Both the position numbers and the translations under genes were made by a program. A DNA stretch of 64,000 nucleotides from Flavobacteriaceae bacterium MAR_2009_75 (GTDB lineage: Bacteria > Bacteroidota > Bacteroidia > Flavobacteriales > Flavobacteriaceae). Below are positions 17,502 to 27,495 of the stretch, one piece after another. Position 1 is the first letter of the stretch. Every line of letters begins with the position of its first letter. The notes below the pieces were generated by a model that worked only from the letters and a program-made list of their open reading frames with translations, ran no database searches and had not been told where the DNA came from. Where the stretch lies: the NCBI GenBank assembly GCA_002813285.1, contig PHTZ01000001.1, positions 372,001 to 436,000 of the forward strand, read 5' to 3'.

Positions 17502-20500
17502 ATGATACGCCTTGGAAAATCATTAAAAACAATTCTTACATGTATTTCTATCTTGTTCATTACGGTAACAGCGGTAGCTCAAAATAAAAATTTCATATTT
17601 GAAAGTTTTGATACCTCTGATGGGCTATCAAGCAGCACTTGTCTCAGTATTTACCAAGATTCTAAAGGCTATTTATGGTTCGGAACTATTGACGGATTGA
17701 ATAAGTATAATGGATATGGATTTAAAGTCTATAAATCGATACGCAATGACTCCACTTCAATAAGTAATAATAGAATAAATGCAATTGTTGAAGATAAAAA
17801 TCAATATCTATGGATAGGTACAAATAATGGCTTGAACCTATTTAATCCCGAAAATGAAAGATTTGAACTCATTGATTTATATCAGCATTTATCACTTTCA
17901 AATAATCCTAGAAAATTCATAAACGATCTTCTATTTGATGAATCGAACAACGCGCTTTGGGTCGCCACTAACTATGGGGTAATAAGAATTCAGCTAGAAG
18001 ACTTTAAAGGAAAAACCACCAACCTAAAATTCTTCTATTATTTTCACGATTCAGACAATCACAATTCTATAGATGATAATATCGTAAACTCTTTAATCAG
18101 AGATAGAAAGGGCGAAATATGGGCCAATACCGATGGCAAAAATTTAAATAAATATAACAAGGCAAATGATAATTTTGAACGGGTTCAGGTCGAAAGTGAA
18201 AACGATTTTTCTTTAAACCATATACCAAACATTGTTTTCGTGGATTCGGAAAATGATTTTTGGATCGGTAACAGCCTCTCTAACATAGTTATTTGGAACC
18301 AGAACGATAATTCTTTCAATAATGTTTCCTTTACGCAGAAAGACATCGCGGTAAGAGATTTCTATTTAGATGAAAATGGTGTTATTTGGGCTTCTACCGA
18401 TGGCCATGGGCTGTTTTTAATAGATAAAGAAGAAAAGCGAGTCAAAGAAAACCTAATTCATGATTATTCCGACCCTTTCTCGATTCCCAACGACAAACCT
18501 TCAACAATTTATAGAGATAAAGACAAAAATTTATGGATAGGCAGTTATGACAAAGGGGTCAGTAAATATGACCCGACTCAAAATTCTTTCGGGCATCATT
18601 ACTACAAACCTGGAAGCGCCGACGGACTTAATGAAAAAATAGTACAATCTGTTTTACAAGATTCAAAAGAGAGAATTTGGATAAGTGCTTATGGTGGCGG
18701 CCTAAATTTATTCAATGAAGAGAAAGATAGCTTTCTACATTTTACCCATGACCCCAACAATCAAAATAGTATAAGCTCCAATAAAATACTATACACCTTT
18801 GAGTCTAAATCAGGAGATATATGGGTGTGCACCTTAGATGGGGGCATTAATAAATTTGATCCCGATTCACGTGAGTCCGTTCGTTTTCTGCATGACCCCG
18901 ACAACTTGAATTCTATCGGTCAAAATTCGGTTTGGTCAGGTGTTGAAGATAATAATAGCAGGTTATGGTTAGGCCTTCGAACCGAAGGTTTAAGTCTCTA
19001 CGATGAAAAGACCAAGAACTTTTATAACTACAAGAACATAAATGGTGTTCAAAATAATTTGGCGAGTAATTTTGTCTTTTTCATTTACATCGATAGAAAG
19101 AACAGATTACTGGTTGGCACCTCATTAGGCTTAAACTATATAGACCTAGACCAATTAGAAAACCGAATTCCGAAATATCTAGATTTTGCAGAGGTTCCCA
19201 TTAATGGAATAAAAGATAACCTTGTTAATTATATTACAGAAGATTACCTAGGAAACATTTGGGTCGGTGCAGATACCGGTATCTATAAGTTAGATTCAAA
19301 CTTTAAATTACTCAAATCTTATTCATCAAAAGATGGGCTACCCAACAATTTAGTAGTTGGTCTCACGGAAGATGACAACCATAAAATTTGGGTTACTTCA
19401 AAAAGTGGACTCTCTTACCTTGACCCCGTTACGCACCAATTTCAAAACTTTAACGTACATGATCGAATACAAGGTCCGGAATACCAAAGCAAATCTATCG
19501 ACAAGACAAAAGACGGAAGAATAATAGCTGGCGGAATTAACGGTTTCAACATCTTCAACCCTAATGATATTGAAATAGATCGCTCTGCAAATCTGCAGCC
19601 CAAGATCACCAATCTTAAAATAAACAACCAGAAGGTCGCAGTTGAAGACACGGTAAACGGACGGGTTATTTTACAGAAACCACTTGCTGAGACTTCATCA
19701 CTAGAGTTGCAATATCACGAAAACTATCTCTCTTTTGAGTTTCTTGCCCTACATTTCAAAAATCAAGAAAGGGTAAAATATGCCTATCGATTAGATGGTC
19801 TTGAAGAGAGTTTTCAAAACTTTGGCAATCAAAGAGAAGTCAACTATTCCAACTTAGTACCCGGCAACTACGAATTTCAAATTAAGGCGTCGTTAGATGA
19901 TCATTGGGAAGATGCACCTATATCTAAAATGAGTTTTACGATTCTCTCACCTCCATGGAAAACCTGGTGGGCTTATTCTCTATACGCACTACTATTCATT
20001 ACGTTGCTATGGTTTGGTATTTATATCTACACCAAACGAGTTCGCGAAGAACAAGAACATGAAATGGATCAAATGAAACTGCAATTTTTTGTGAATCTAT
20101 CACATGAGTTTAGAACACCACTGACGTTGATTTTGAACCCGGTTCAAAAAATATTATCAGATGCAGCAACTACAGATGCGGCTAAATCTTCTGCTGTGAC
20201 CATTCAAAGAAGTGCACGTAGATTACTGCATCTAGTTAATCAGTTATTGGATTATCGGAAAATGGATGTAGGAATGTATCCGTTAAGGCTTGAACATGGT
20301 AACATTGTTTCCTTTTGCGAAGATATTTTTTTGCTTTTCACCGAGTTGGCGGATAAAAAAAATATAGATTACCGATTTGAAAGCAATACAGAATCTATTG
20401 GCACTTTGTTTGATTTTGATAAACTTGAAAAAATAATCACCAATTTAATTACAAACGCCATAAAGTTCACGGATACGGGAGGGTCGATTAAACTTAGTAT

Positions 20501-21686
20501 AAAAAAACAATCTTCTGAAAACAGTTCAAATATTCTTTTTAAACATAAACAATTCATAGAAATTACCGTGCAGGACAGTGGCATTGGCTTAAATGAAAAT
20601 CAACTAAAGAATATTTTCCAACGATTTTACCATCCGGATAGTTTTAAAGCCGGTACAGGTATTGGGCTGAACTTTACCAAGGCTCTTGTAGAGCTTCATG
20701 GGGGTTCTATATCCGTAGAAAGTAAACGAGAAAAAGGAAGCAAATTCAAGGTGCTGCTTCCTCTAGATACTACTTCAAATACAGAAGAAGTAAAAAATGA
20801 AAAAAACGAATACCTGTTCAACTCGGTCAATGCGGTTGAATATGAAATGGCCATGAGTAACGATGAAGCAAAATCAAATGACGATTCGAATGAAAACAGA
20901 GATTCAAATGCCTCAAAACCTACTATATTAATAGTCGAAGACAATCGTGAACTACGAACACACATTCGTAAAGACCTTTGTACACTTTACCATATCAAAG
21001 AGGCAAACCATGGGAAAGATGGACTTGAACTTGCCAAAAAATGGCAGCCAGATATTATTGTAAGCGACGTAATGATGCCCGAAATGAATGGTTTTGAAAT
21101 GTGCCAAATACTTAAGACCGATTTTGATACCTGCCATATACCTATTCTGCTTTTGACCGCCAAAACATTAGATACTGATAGAATAGACGGTTATAACAGT
21201 GGTGCCGATGCCTACCTAGAAAAACCATTTGTAACCAGTGTACTGTTATCGAGAGTTCAAAATCTACTGGAAGCAAGAAAAAGACTGCGCCAAAGGTTTT
21301 CAGAAATCGGAGGTCTTTTTCCCTCGAAAGAGGTAACCACCAATAATATGGATGAGGCTTTCTTGGATAAAGCCACCAAAGTAGTTCTTGATCATATCGA
21401 TAACGATAATTTGAGGCAAGAAGATATCTTTAAAGAAATTGGGATGGGCCGTTCACAATTCTACAGAAAAATAAATTCGATAACCGGAAATAATCCCAGT
21501 CATTTTATCAGAACGATCAGGTTACGTTATGCTTCTGAATTGTTACAGCAGAACTGTTATTCCATCAAAGAAGTGACCCATATGTGCGGCTTTAATTCAA
21601 CCGCTTACTTTAGCAAGACCTTTAAGGAACTCTTTAAAATGACCCCTACGGAATATGTTGAAAAAACAGAAAAGATGGGGATATAA
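17502..21686 (+). CDS. Hybrid two-component system regulator (HTCS) of the polysaccharide locus
   Basis: 1394 residues. A signal peptide ends near 26. Residues about 30-740 are two beta-propellers made of reg_prop repeats with recurring 'GxxWxGT' and 'DSKGYLWFGT'-like units. A Y_Y_Y domain lies about 755-820 and a membrane helix about 822-843. The HisKA phospho-acceptor is H868 in 'NLSHEFRTP', with the HATPase N box near 980. The receiver domain carries phospho-acceptor D1189 ('VSDVMMPEMNG'). The C-terminus is an AraC-type DNA-binding domain (about 1285-1390). HTCS proteins sense an oligosaccharide in the periplasm and activate the adjacent PUL. Here it converges with susD, so the susC-susD operon and the divergent GH operon are the probable targets. 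Confidence 0.95.
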   Translation: MIRLGKSLKTILTCISILFITVTAVAQNKNFIFESFDTSDGLSSSTCLSIYQDSKGYLWFGTIDGLNKYNGYGFKVYKSIRNDSTSISNNRINAIVEDKNQYLWIGTNNGLNLFNPENERFELIDLYQHLSLSNNPRKFINDLLFDESNNALWVATNYGVIRIQLEDFKGKTTNLKFFYYFHDSDNHNSIDDNIVNSLIRDRKGEIWANTDGKNLNKYNKANDNFERVQVESENDFSLNHIPNIVFVDSENDFWIGNSLSNIVIWNQNDNSFNNVSFTQKDIAVRDFYLDENGVIWASTDGHGLFLIDKEEKRVKENLIHDYSDPFSIPNDKPSTIYRDKDKNLWIGSYDKGVSKYDPTQNSFGHHYYKPGSADGLNEKIVQSVLQDSKERIWISAYGGGLNLFNEEKDSFLHFTHDPNNQNSISSNKILYTFESKSGDIWVCTLDGGINKFDPDSRESVRFLHDPDNLNSIGQNSVWSGVEDNNSRLWLGLRTEGLSLYDEKTKNFYNYKNINGVQNNLASNFVFFIYIDRKNRLLVGTSLGLNYIDLDQLENRIPKYLDFAEVPINGIKDNLVNYITEDYLGNIWVGADTGIYKLDSNFKLLKSYSSKDGLPNNLVVGLTEDDNHKIWVTSKSGLSYLDPVTHQFQNFNVHDRIQGPEYQSKSIDKTKDGRIIAGGINGFNIFNPNDIEIDRSANLQPKITNLKINNQKVAVEDTVNGRVILQKPLAETSSLELQYHENYLSFEFLALHFKNQERVKYAYRLDGLEESFQNFGNQREVNYSNLVPGNYEFQIKASLDDHWEDAPISKMSFTILSPPWKTWWAYSLYALLFITLLWFGIYIYTKRVREEQEHEMDQMKLQFFVNLSHEFRTPLTLILNPVQKILSDAATTDAAKSSAVTIQRSARRLLHLVNQLLDYRKMDVGMYPLRLEHGNIVSFCEDIFLLFTELADKKNIDYRFESNTESIGTLFDFDKLEKIITNLITNAIKFTDTGGSIKLSIKKQSSENSSNILFKHKQFIEITVQDSGIGLNENQLKNIFQRFYHPDSFKAGTGIGLNFTKALVELHGGSISVESKREKGSKFKVLLPLDTTSNTEEVKNEKNEYLFNSVNAVEYEMAMSNDEAKSNDDSNENRDSNASKPTILIVEDNRELRTHIRKDLCTLYHIKEANHGKDGLELAKKWQPDIIVSDVMMPEMNGFEMCQILKTDFDTCHIPILLLTAKTLDTDRIDGYNSGADAYLEKPFVTSVLLSRVQNLLEARKRLRQRFSEIGGLFPSKEVTTNNMDEAFLDKATKVVLDHIDNDNLRQEDIFKEIGMGRSQFYRKINSITGNNPSHFIRTIRLRYASELLQQNCYSIKEVTHMCGFNSTAYFSKTFKELFKMTPTEYVEKTEKMGI

Positions 21687-21709
21687 GTTGGGCCTTAATC
21701 TATAAATAA

Positions 21710-21735
21710 ACGGCCATAATATCAATTATGACCGT
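21710..21735. terminator. Bidirectional terminator between the HTCS gene and susD
   Basis: An 11 bp stem (ACGGCCATAAT / ATTATGACCGT, one non-matching position that is a G-T wobble on the minus strand) closes a 4-base loop. It sits between two convergent stop codons, with an A/T-rich flank on each side. The better pairing is on the minus (susD) strand. Confidence 0.6.
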
Positions 21736-21781
21736 TTACAACAAAACTAACTAAAACTAACTCTATTCTTAATGTTTTGCC

Positions 21782-23566
21782 CTAATAACCCGGGTTTTGC
21801 AATAGTTCATCGTTTAACCCTGTTTGCGAGGTAGGTATAGGAAACAAATAATCTTCTCGAGAAAAATTTCGGATTGAAGAAGGCTGCACTACCAAACATT
21901 CCCTTGGACCAACTCCTGTCTCTGTGGCTTCAATACCGTACGCATAAGAATCTGGATTAAATAGCTCTTCATTAGACTCATAAACCGTACCCTCTATGAC
22001 AGCCCCGTATATGGTTTCACCCAATTCATCTTCTGCGATTCCCCAACGTTTTAAGTCATTGAACCTAGTGGCACCTTCGGCATATAGCTCTATGGCACGT
22101 TCTCTTCTAATTTCTGTAAGAAGATCGAGATTGTTGGTCGACAAAAATGAATTAGAAATTGGCGCCAAACCGGCTCTAGCTTTAACCAAATTAATTGACT
22201 CATCCATCTCTGCATCGGTCATAGATCCATTTAACTCTGTCAATGCTTCAGCGTACATTAAATACACCTCGGCCAATCGCAACAAAGGCATATCGTAAGA
22301 CTCAGTCTGTGTTGCCCTGTATGCATTCTCAGTACCCCAGTTCCAACTCATGAACTTCGCGTTAAAATAGCCGAATTCGTTTGTTCCGTTTAAAACAACG
22401 TCTCCAGTCGTTGGAATTTCCCCAAGATTTTGATGAAAAGTAAAATAAGCCCTTTGTCGCAAATCTCTGTTCTGGTACTCATCTTCTGTATTTTCGTACC
22501 CTTGAAATAATGGCGATTGATCTATTGGCAGACCATCGGTACATAAAAACAAATCCATCATTTTTCTGCTAGGTTTGACCCTACCTTGATATACATGGCT
22601 AACTAAAGTACCGGCCCGTTTTAAATTAAAGTCATATTTCACGTAGAAGATGAACTCTTTGTTGGTCGCCTTGTCCAAACCGGCAGGGTTAGAACCTCCA
22701 TCTTCAAGATTGAACAAGAAATTTGAACTCAAACCGTTCAAATCGGCATTATAATCCCACAATTCATAACCGCCTTGATCCATCACGGTTTTGCTAAGGG
22801 TTGCCGCTTCTTGCAAATACGCACTAATATTCGATTCATCATATCCTGCGCTACCTGCTCCTGAAGAGCTACCATCGCCATCTGTAGAAGTTCCTACATA
22901 TTTCATCCATGTAGCTTCGTGCAGTAAAACTTCAGCTTTGAACGCCATGGCAGCCCATTTGCTTATTTTTGCCTTGTCGTCCGATTGAATATCCTGTTCT
23001 GCGGGCAAACCTGCTATGGCATCATCTAAATCAGCTAATATTTGTTCCACCACCTCATATCTACTATTCCGTTTCGCATACAATTCCTCAGCATCAACAT
23101 CCAAAGGTCTTGTTACCAAAGTTATTCCTCCAAAACGTTGTACCAAGAAGAAGTACTGCCATGCTCTGTGAAACTTGGTAGCAGCTACATATTCAAGTAT
23201 GCTTTCCTCTCCTTCATAAATATCGGCCCTATCAAGTAAAAGATTCATGTCTCTTATGGCATTGTACGCACTCGAGTAGTATGGGTCATTTTCCGTAGCC
23301 TGAATATCTCCCCTACTATAGATCTGCATTTCACTGTCTTCAGTAAAACCTACCAAATCAGAACCATGATCGGAGTAAATACCTTGATCTCCCCAACCTA
23401 TTAAGTTATTATAAAATCTATTGGAACCTGTAAGAAAGTGTTCCGCTTCATTATAATATACCTCATCGGTAATAGAAGCTGGAGGTGAAAGGTCTATGAA
23501 TTCATCTGCACAAGACGCGAACAGCATCAACACGCATACCAATTTTATATATTGTATTTTTTTCAT
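21782..23566 (-). CDS. susD: SusD/RagB-family glycan-binding lipoprotein
   Basis: 594 residues. The lipobox 'LMLFASC' near residue 20 makes it an outer-membrane surface lipoprotein. The SusD-like N-terminal TPR region is seen in 'EHFLTGSNRFYNNLIG' and 'DMNLLLDRADIYEGEE'. The C-terminal RagB/SusD block has 'PLLRLAEVYLMYAEALTELNG', 'IRRERAIELYAEGATRFNDLKRWG' and 'DYLFPIPTSQ'. It caps the SusC transporter and binds the oligosaccharide. The gene follows susC after 28 bp. The symbol indicates family, not starch specificity. Confidence 0.93.
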   Translation of the reverse strand: MKKIQYIKLVCVLMLFASCADEFIDLSPPASITDEVYYNEAEHFLTGSNRFYNNLIGWGDQGIYSDHGSDLVGFTEDSEMQIYSRGDIQATENDPYYSSAYNAIRDMNLLLDRADIYEGEESILEYVAATKFHRAWQYFFLVQRFGGITLVTRPLDVDAEELYAKRNSRYEVVEQILADLDDAIAGLPAEQDIQSDDKAKISKWAAMAFKAEVLLHEATWMKYVGTSTDGDGSSSGAGSAGYDESNISAYLQEAATLSKTVMDQGGYELWDYNADLNGLSSNFLFNLEDGGSNPAGLDKATNKEFIFYVKYDFNLKRAGTLVSHVYQGRVKPSRKMMDLFLCTDGLPIDQSPLFQGYENTEDEYQNRDLRQRAYFTFHQNLGEIPTTGDVVLNGTNEFGYFNAKFMSWNWGTENAYRATQTESYDMPLLRLAEVYLMYAEALTELNGSMTDAEMDESINLVKARAGLAPISNSFLSTNNLDLLTEIRRERAIELYAEGATRFNDLKRWGIAEDELGETIYGAVIEGTVYESNEELFNPDSYAYGIEATETGVGPRECLVVQPSSIRNFSREDYLFPIPTSQTGLNDELLQNPGY

Positions 23567-23594
23567 TTGAAAATATTTTTAATTAATTGAAGTC

Positions 23595-26500
23595 TTACAG
23601 TGATACCTTAACACCTAATGCCCATGTTCTCATAAACGGGTAGGCACTATTGTTAGAACTTGCTTGAAACTCTGGATCATAACCATCTTTTACACTGGTA
23701 AACTTAAAAAGATCATTTCCTGAGAAATAGATACGCAAATTATTAATTGGCATCTTTCCTATTTCCAACCCTTTAATGCTATAACCGATTATCAGTGATT
23801 TTAGCCTGAGATATCTATTGTTCTGAAGTATATGGTCTTTAAATTGATAATTCCACCTAGAGAGCCCTCCTTGTGTACTTAATCTTGGGAACTCGGCGTT
23901 TCGATTATCTTCTGTCCAAGTTCTACCCAACCAAGTATTGGATTGATTTTGCCAAACCGCCTGAAATGGTTGAGCAAAATATCCGGTTCTATAAATTTGA
24001 TGGTCTAAGGCCCCTTGAAAGAAGCCGCTTAAATCCCAATTTTTATATTTCAAATCAAAATTAAGCCCATATACGTAATGGGTAGCGTTATCTCCACTGT
24101 ACACCAAATCGTCGGTATCGAGAGTACCATCTCCATTTTTGTCTATAACCCTAATGTCGCCGGGGCGCAATGCATTATTTGAAGTTTGTGCCGGTAAAAT
24201 ACCTCCTTCATTAAGACTTGCGTAGTAAGAATCTACCTCAGCTTGGCTATCAAAATAACCGTTTGTCTCATAGAGATAAAAAGAATTGATCGGCTTCCCT
24301 AAAATATTTTGAGAATTGTCTACATCGTTCAAACCTGCGACGATAGACTGGGCACCATCATATTTGGTGATTTCATTTCTGGTATCGCTCATGTTGGCAC
24401 TTACCGAAACATCTAACTCGCCTATTTGGTCTCTCCATCCTAAAATAACTTCCCACCCCTTAGTTTCTAATGTACCTATATTGGTGAAGGGAGTCGCCGT
24501 ACCGAGAATGGCAGGCGTTATACCACGTACTAACATTCCCTTATTTTTCTTCTGAAAGAGGTCGACCGAACCAAAGGCTTTATTATTGAACAGTCTAAAA
24601 TCTAGACCAATTTCAGTAGAGGCCATCCGTTCCCATGTGGTACTACTACTAAATAAGCTACTTGCTCTACTTGTTGCCTGTTGGTTGGCCTCGGTAAGCC
24701 CGAAAACAGTAGTTCCAAATTGTACCGTAGACAGGTAACCAAAGTTTCCAATACCCGAAGTACTTCCTAACTCACCGTAACCCCCACGCAACTTTAAGAA
24801 CGATATAGTTTTACTATCATTAAGAAACTCTTCGGCGCTTATGACCCAACCTCCGGAAACACTACCGTAGTTAGACCATTTTGAACCCTCTGCAAATCTT
24901 GATGATCCATCTCGTCTACCTTGTACTTCAATCAAGTATTTGTTCTTATAATCATAATTTAACCTACCGATATACCCAAAAAAGCCCCAAGTATTACCAC
25001 CTCCTGAATTAGTGACCAGCTGATCAGTGGCTCCTAGATTTAAATCATAGACCCCATAATCTACAAAGCCGTTTCTTCTTGCACTATATTCATTAATAAC
25101 ATTCTTTTCTGCCTCAATAGCCAATAAACCGGATAAGTTATGGTCACCAAAGCTATTATTGTAGTTAAGTGCTCCTTTGTAGTTTTTATAGGTAATGTTA
25201 CCATCTGTATTATCAGGGCCGGTACCCTCTTGTATAAAGGTGGTGTTATTGATATTATTGGAGAAATCCCCATCCCAGCTATAGAGTGGTATCGAAACCC
25301 CGTAAACTTGATATTCACTATTTTGTTTACTGATGGCGTACGAACCTGTGAAGTCTAAATGATCCGTAAGTTTATAGGTAGCTTGTGCCGATATTTTAAA
25401 TTGCTCGACCGTCTTATTCTCTCGACCGGCCTCCTTTACCTGGGCAATGGCATTTCTGTCTCCTTTAATTTCTACTCCTCCAAAATTAGCATAGTATTGT
25501 CCGTCGGGGTTATAAGTAGGGAATAAAGGAGCATCCCACGTAGCAGCCTCCCTGGCCAAACCTGCTGCAGGGCCCGAAAATTTATTGTTAAAATAACTAA
25601 CGTTGGTATTGAGATGTAACCGTTCACTAACATCTAGCCCATAATTTACCGTAAAGTTATATCTATCCGCACTATCGTCAGCTACCCTAAGCCCTCCAAC
25701 GTTGTTGTCATAACCCGCTGAAATACGATAATTACTCTTTTCAGTGCCGCCAGAAACACTAATGTTATGCTGACTGGAGAATGAATTACCGAACATTTCA
25801 TCAAACCTAGCTGCATCACCCAACCAAATTCTTCCGTTGATCGGCAAATCATAGTACCCTTCCTCACCGTTTGCTATTCGCTGTACCGTTTCCATGTCGT
25901 TCCAAAAGAAGTAATTCGGTGGCCTTCCGGAAGCAACATCCTCCTGTGCCGCCGCTAAATACACTTGCCCATATTGAGACATCGTTGGGGTTGGCGGCCT
26001 TATACCAATAGTACCCATTCGGGTAACTGTACTAATATCGACCTTAACATCGCCCTTTCCTTTTTTGGTTGTCACAAGTATAACCCCACCTGCAGCACGC
26101 GATCCGTAAACGGAGGCCGAACCTCCTTTAAGAACACTGATACTTTCGATGTCATTAGGGTTCATGTCGTTAAATGACTGTGAGTTAATGGCCGGAATAC
26201 CATCAATAACAATAAGCGGTTCTATTCCATTTATGGATGAAGCTCCCCTAATAAGAAAGTTCACACCTTCTTCACCAGGTCTGGAAGAAGATCGTGTAAC
26301 GGTCAAACCTGGGGTTCTACCTTGCAATGCCAAAGCGGGACTACCTACGGCCAAATCTTCGAAAGCTTCAGCTTTTACCTGCTCGACCGCACCGGTCAAA
26401 GTTTCTTTTTTTGCGGTACCATAACCTACCACTACTACCTCTTCAAGCGCACTAACATCTGTTTGTAACTGAACATTAATTGTAGACTGGCCAGAAATCG

Positions 26501-26846
26501 ATACCTCTTGAGTGGCGTAACCGATAGAAGAAAATACCAAAATAGCATCTGAAGAGCTAACCGTTATTGAATAGTTTCCGTCAAAATCTGACGTTGTTCC
26601 GTTACTAGTTCCTTTTTCAACAACATTGGCACCAGGTATTGGCATACCATCTTCTTCTGCTATTAGAGTACCGGTAATGTTTGTTGATTGATTGGTCATT
26701 TGCTTTACGTCTTCTGCTATGTCAATGCTCTTTAACACTGAAGCCTCAATACCAAAATGAAAAAGTAAGAGCATCAAACTTGCGAGCCCGTTAAGCCTTG
26801 GCTTATACCAATAGCTAAAGCTTCGTTTAATTTTAATTCGATTCAT
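23595..26846 (-). CDS. susC: SusC/RagA-family TonB-dependent oligosaccharide transporter
   Basis: 1083 residues. A signal-type N-terminus is followed by a carboxypeptidase-regulatory-like domain (about 52-130, 'ITGTLIAEEDGMPIPGANVVEKGT'). The SusC signature 'LEEVVVVGYGTAKKETLTGAV', the plug domain ('LIVIDGIP' and 'SISVLKGGSASVYGSRAAGGVILVTTKKG') and a C-terminal beta-barrel ending in 'MRTWALGVKVSL' complete it. No STN domain is present, so it is not of the sigma/anti-sigma-controlled class, in keeping with HTCS control. It is the first gene of susC-susD, reading away from the GH97 operon across 610 bp. Confidence 0.95.
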   Translation of the reverse strand: MNRIKIKRSFSYWYKPRLNGLASLMLLLFHFGIEASVLKSIDIAEDVKQMTNQSTNITGTLIAEEDGMPIPGANVVEKGTSNGTTSDFDGNYSITVSSSDAILVFSSIGYATQEVSISGQSTINVQLQTDVSALEEVVVVGYGTAKKETLTGAVEQVKAEAFEDLAVGSPALALQGRTPGLTVTRSSSRPGEEGVNFLIRGASSINGIEPLIVIDGIPAINSQSFNDMNPNDIESISVLKGGSASVYGSRAAGGVILVTTKKGKGDVKVDISTVTRMGTIGIRPPTPTMSQYGQVYLAAAQEDVASGRPPNYFFWNDMETVQRIANGEEGYYDLPINGRIWLGDAARFDEMFGNSFSSQHNISVSGGTEKSNYRISAGYDNNVGGLRVADDSADRYNFTVNYGLDVSERLHLNTNVSYFNNKFSGPAAGLAREAATWDAPLFPTYNPDGQYYANFGGVEIKGDRNAIAQVKEAGRENKTVEQFKISAQATYKLTDHLDFTGSYAISKQNSEYQVYGVSIPLYSWDGDFSNNINNTTFIQEGTGPDNTDGNITYKNYKGALNYNNSFGDHNLSGLLAIEAEKNVINEYSARRNGFVDYGVYDLNLGATDQLVTNSGGGNTWGFFGYIGRLNYDYKNKYLIEVQGRRDGSSRFAEGSKWSNYGSVSGGWVISAEEFLNDSKTISFLKLRGGYGELGSTSGIGNFGYLSTVQFGTTVFGLTEANQQATSRASSLFSSSTTWERMASTEIGLDFRLFNNKAFGSVDLFQKKNKGMLVRGITPAILGTATPFTNIGTLETKGWEVILGWRDQIGELDVSVSANMSDTRNEITKYDGAQSIVAGLNDVDNSQNILGKPINSFYLYETNGYFDSQAEVDSYYASLNEGGILPAQTSNNALRPGDIRVIDKNGDGTLDTDDLVYSGDNATHYVYGLNFDLKYKNWDLSGFFQGALDHQIYRTGYFAQPFQAVWQNQSNTWLGRTWTEDNRNAEFPRLSTQGGLSRWNYQFKDHILQNNRYLRLKSLIIGYSIKGLEIGKMPINNLRIYFSGNDLFKFTSVKDGYDPEFQASSNNSAYPFMRTWALGVKVSL

Positions 26847-27456
26847 ACATAAAGTTTAAGTGGTTAAAGTCGAGCTAATTCATTTCGTAAATCCAATTCT
26901 TAAAAGAACCGGTGAAATGTTTAGCCAATGTTAGCAAGAATGAATTCGAAGCTTGATAAATTATTATCCAAATGGTATAAATTATAGTTCTTAAGGGTAT
27001 CTGGGGTTATTTTCACTTAAAAAACAGCCTTTCTATAAATATCATTTCTTAAATAATCACATATCATTATTGACTACCACCTTTCCTATAGAATACAAAA
27101 GACTAAATATCAGATAGTTAAAATCCAACAAGTTGATACTCGAAGTGTTAAAGCATCGGTATTACTGCTAGAAATCGTGGAATATACCTTACCAATCAAT
27201 ATTTGAAGGGGTACTTGAATCCTACTCCATACAAGAGGAATAGAAAGAAGAATTTTAGTGGGTAAGAGCAATAATTTATATAGTTTGGGTCATAGTTTAT
27301 GACTCGAAATTTGCTTTGTGGCTATACTTGTAACGCTAACTAAAACCATTAAAATCATGATTCAGTTTCTTTCAAAAAAACTGTATCTAATCTCAAAAAA
27401 GCAGAAAGAGTACGTAGAGGTTCAAGCTTGTTTCTATTTACCTAAATCTTCAATAA
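26847..27456. other. 610 bp divergent intergenic region between susC and the GH operon
   Basis: No convincing gene. A 44-codon frame at 27357-27491 has no family features and overlaps the GH97 5' region. The region should contain the promoters of both PUL arms and the HTCS binding site. I saw only imperfect promoter-like words, for example TATACTTG at 27323, so none is listed as a site. Confidence 0.5.
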
Positions 27457-27495
27457 ATGATATGCTTTATTATCATGGCCAAAACTTATAACTAT

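Noticed and set aside
17502-21686. HTCS gene as two separate genes (sensor and regulator)
   Set aside because: One continuous frame with HisKA, HATPase, receiver and AraC domains in the standard HTCS order; no internal stop or start is needed.
27357-27491. 44-codon frame upstream of GH97
   Set aside because: It runs into the GH97 start region, has no features, and the region is better explained as a divergent promoter area.
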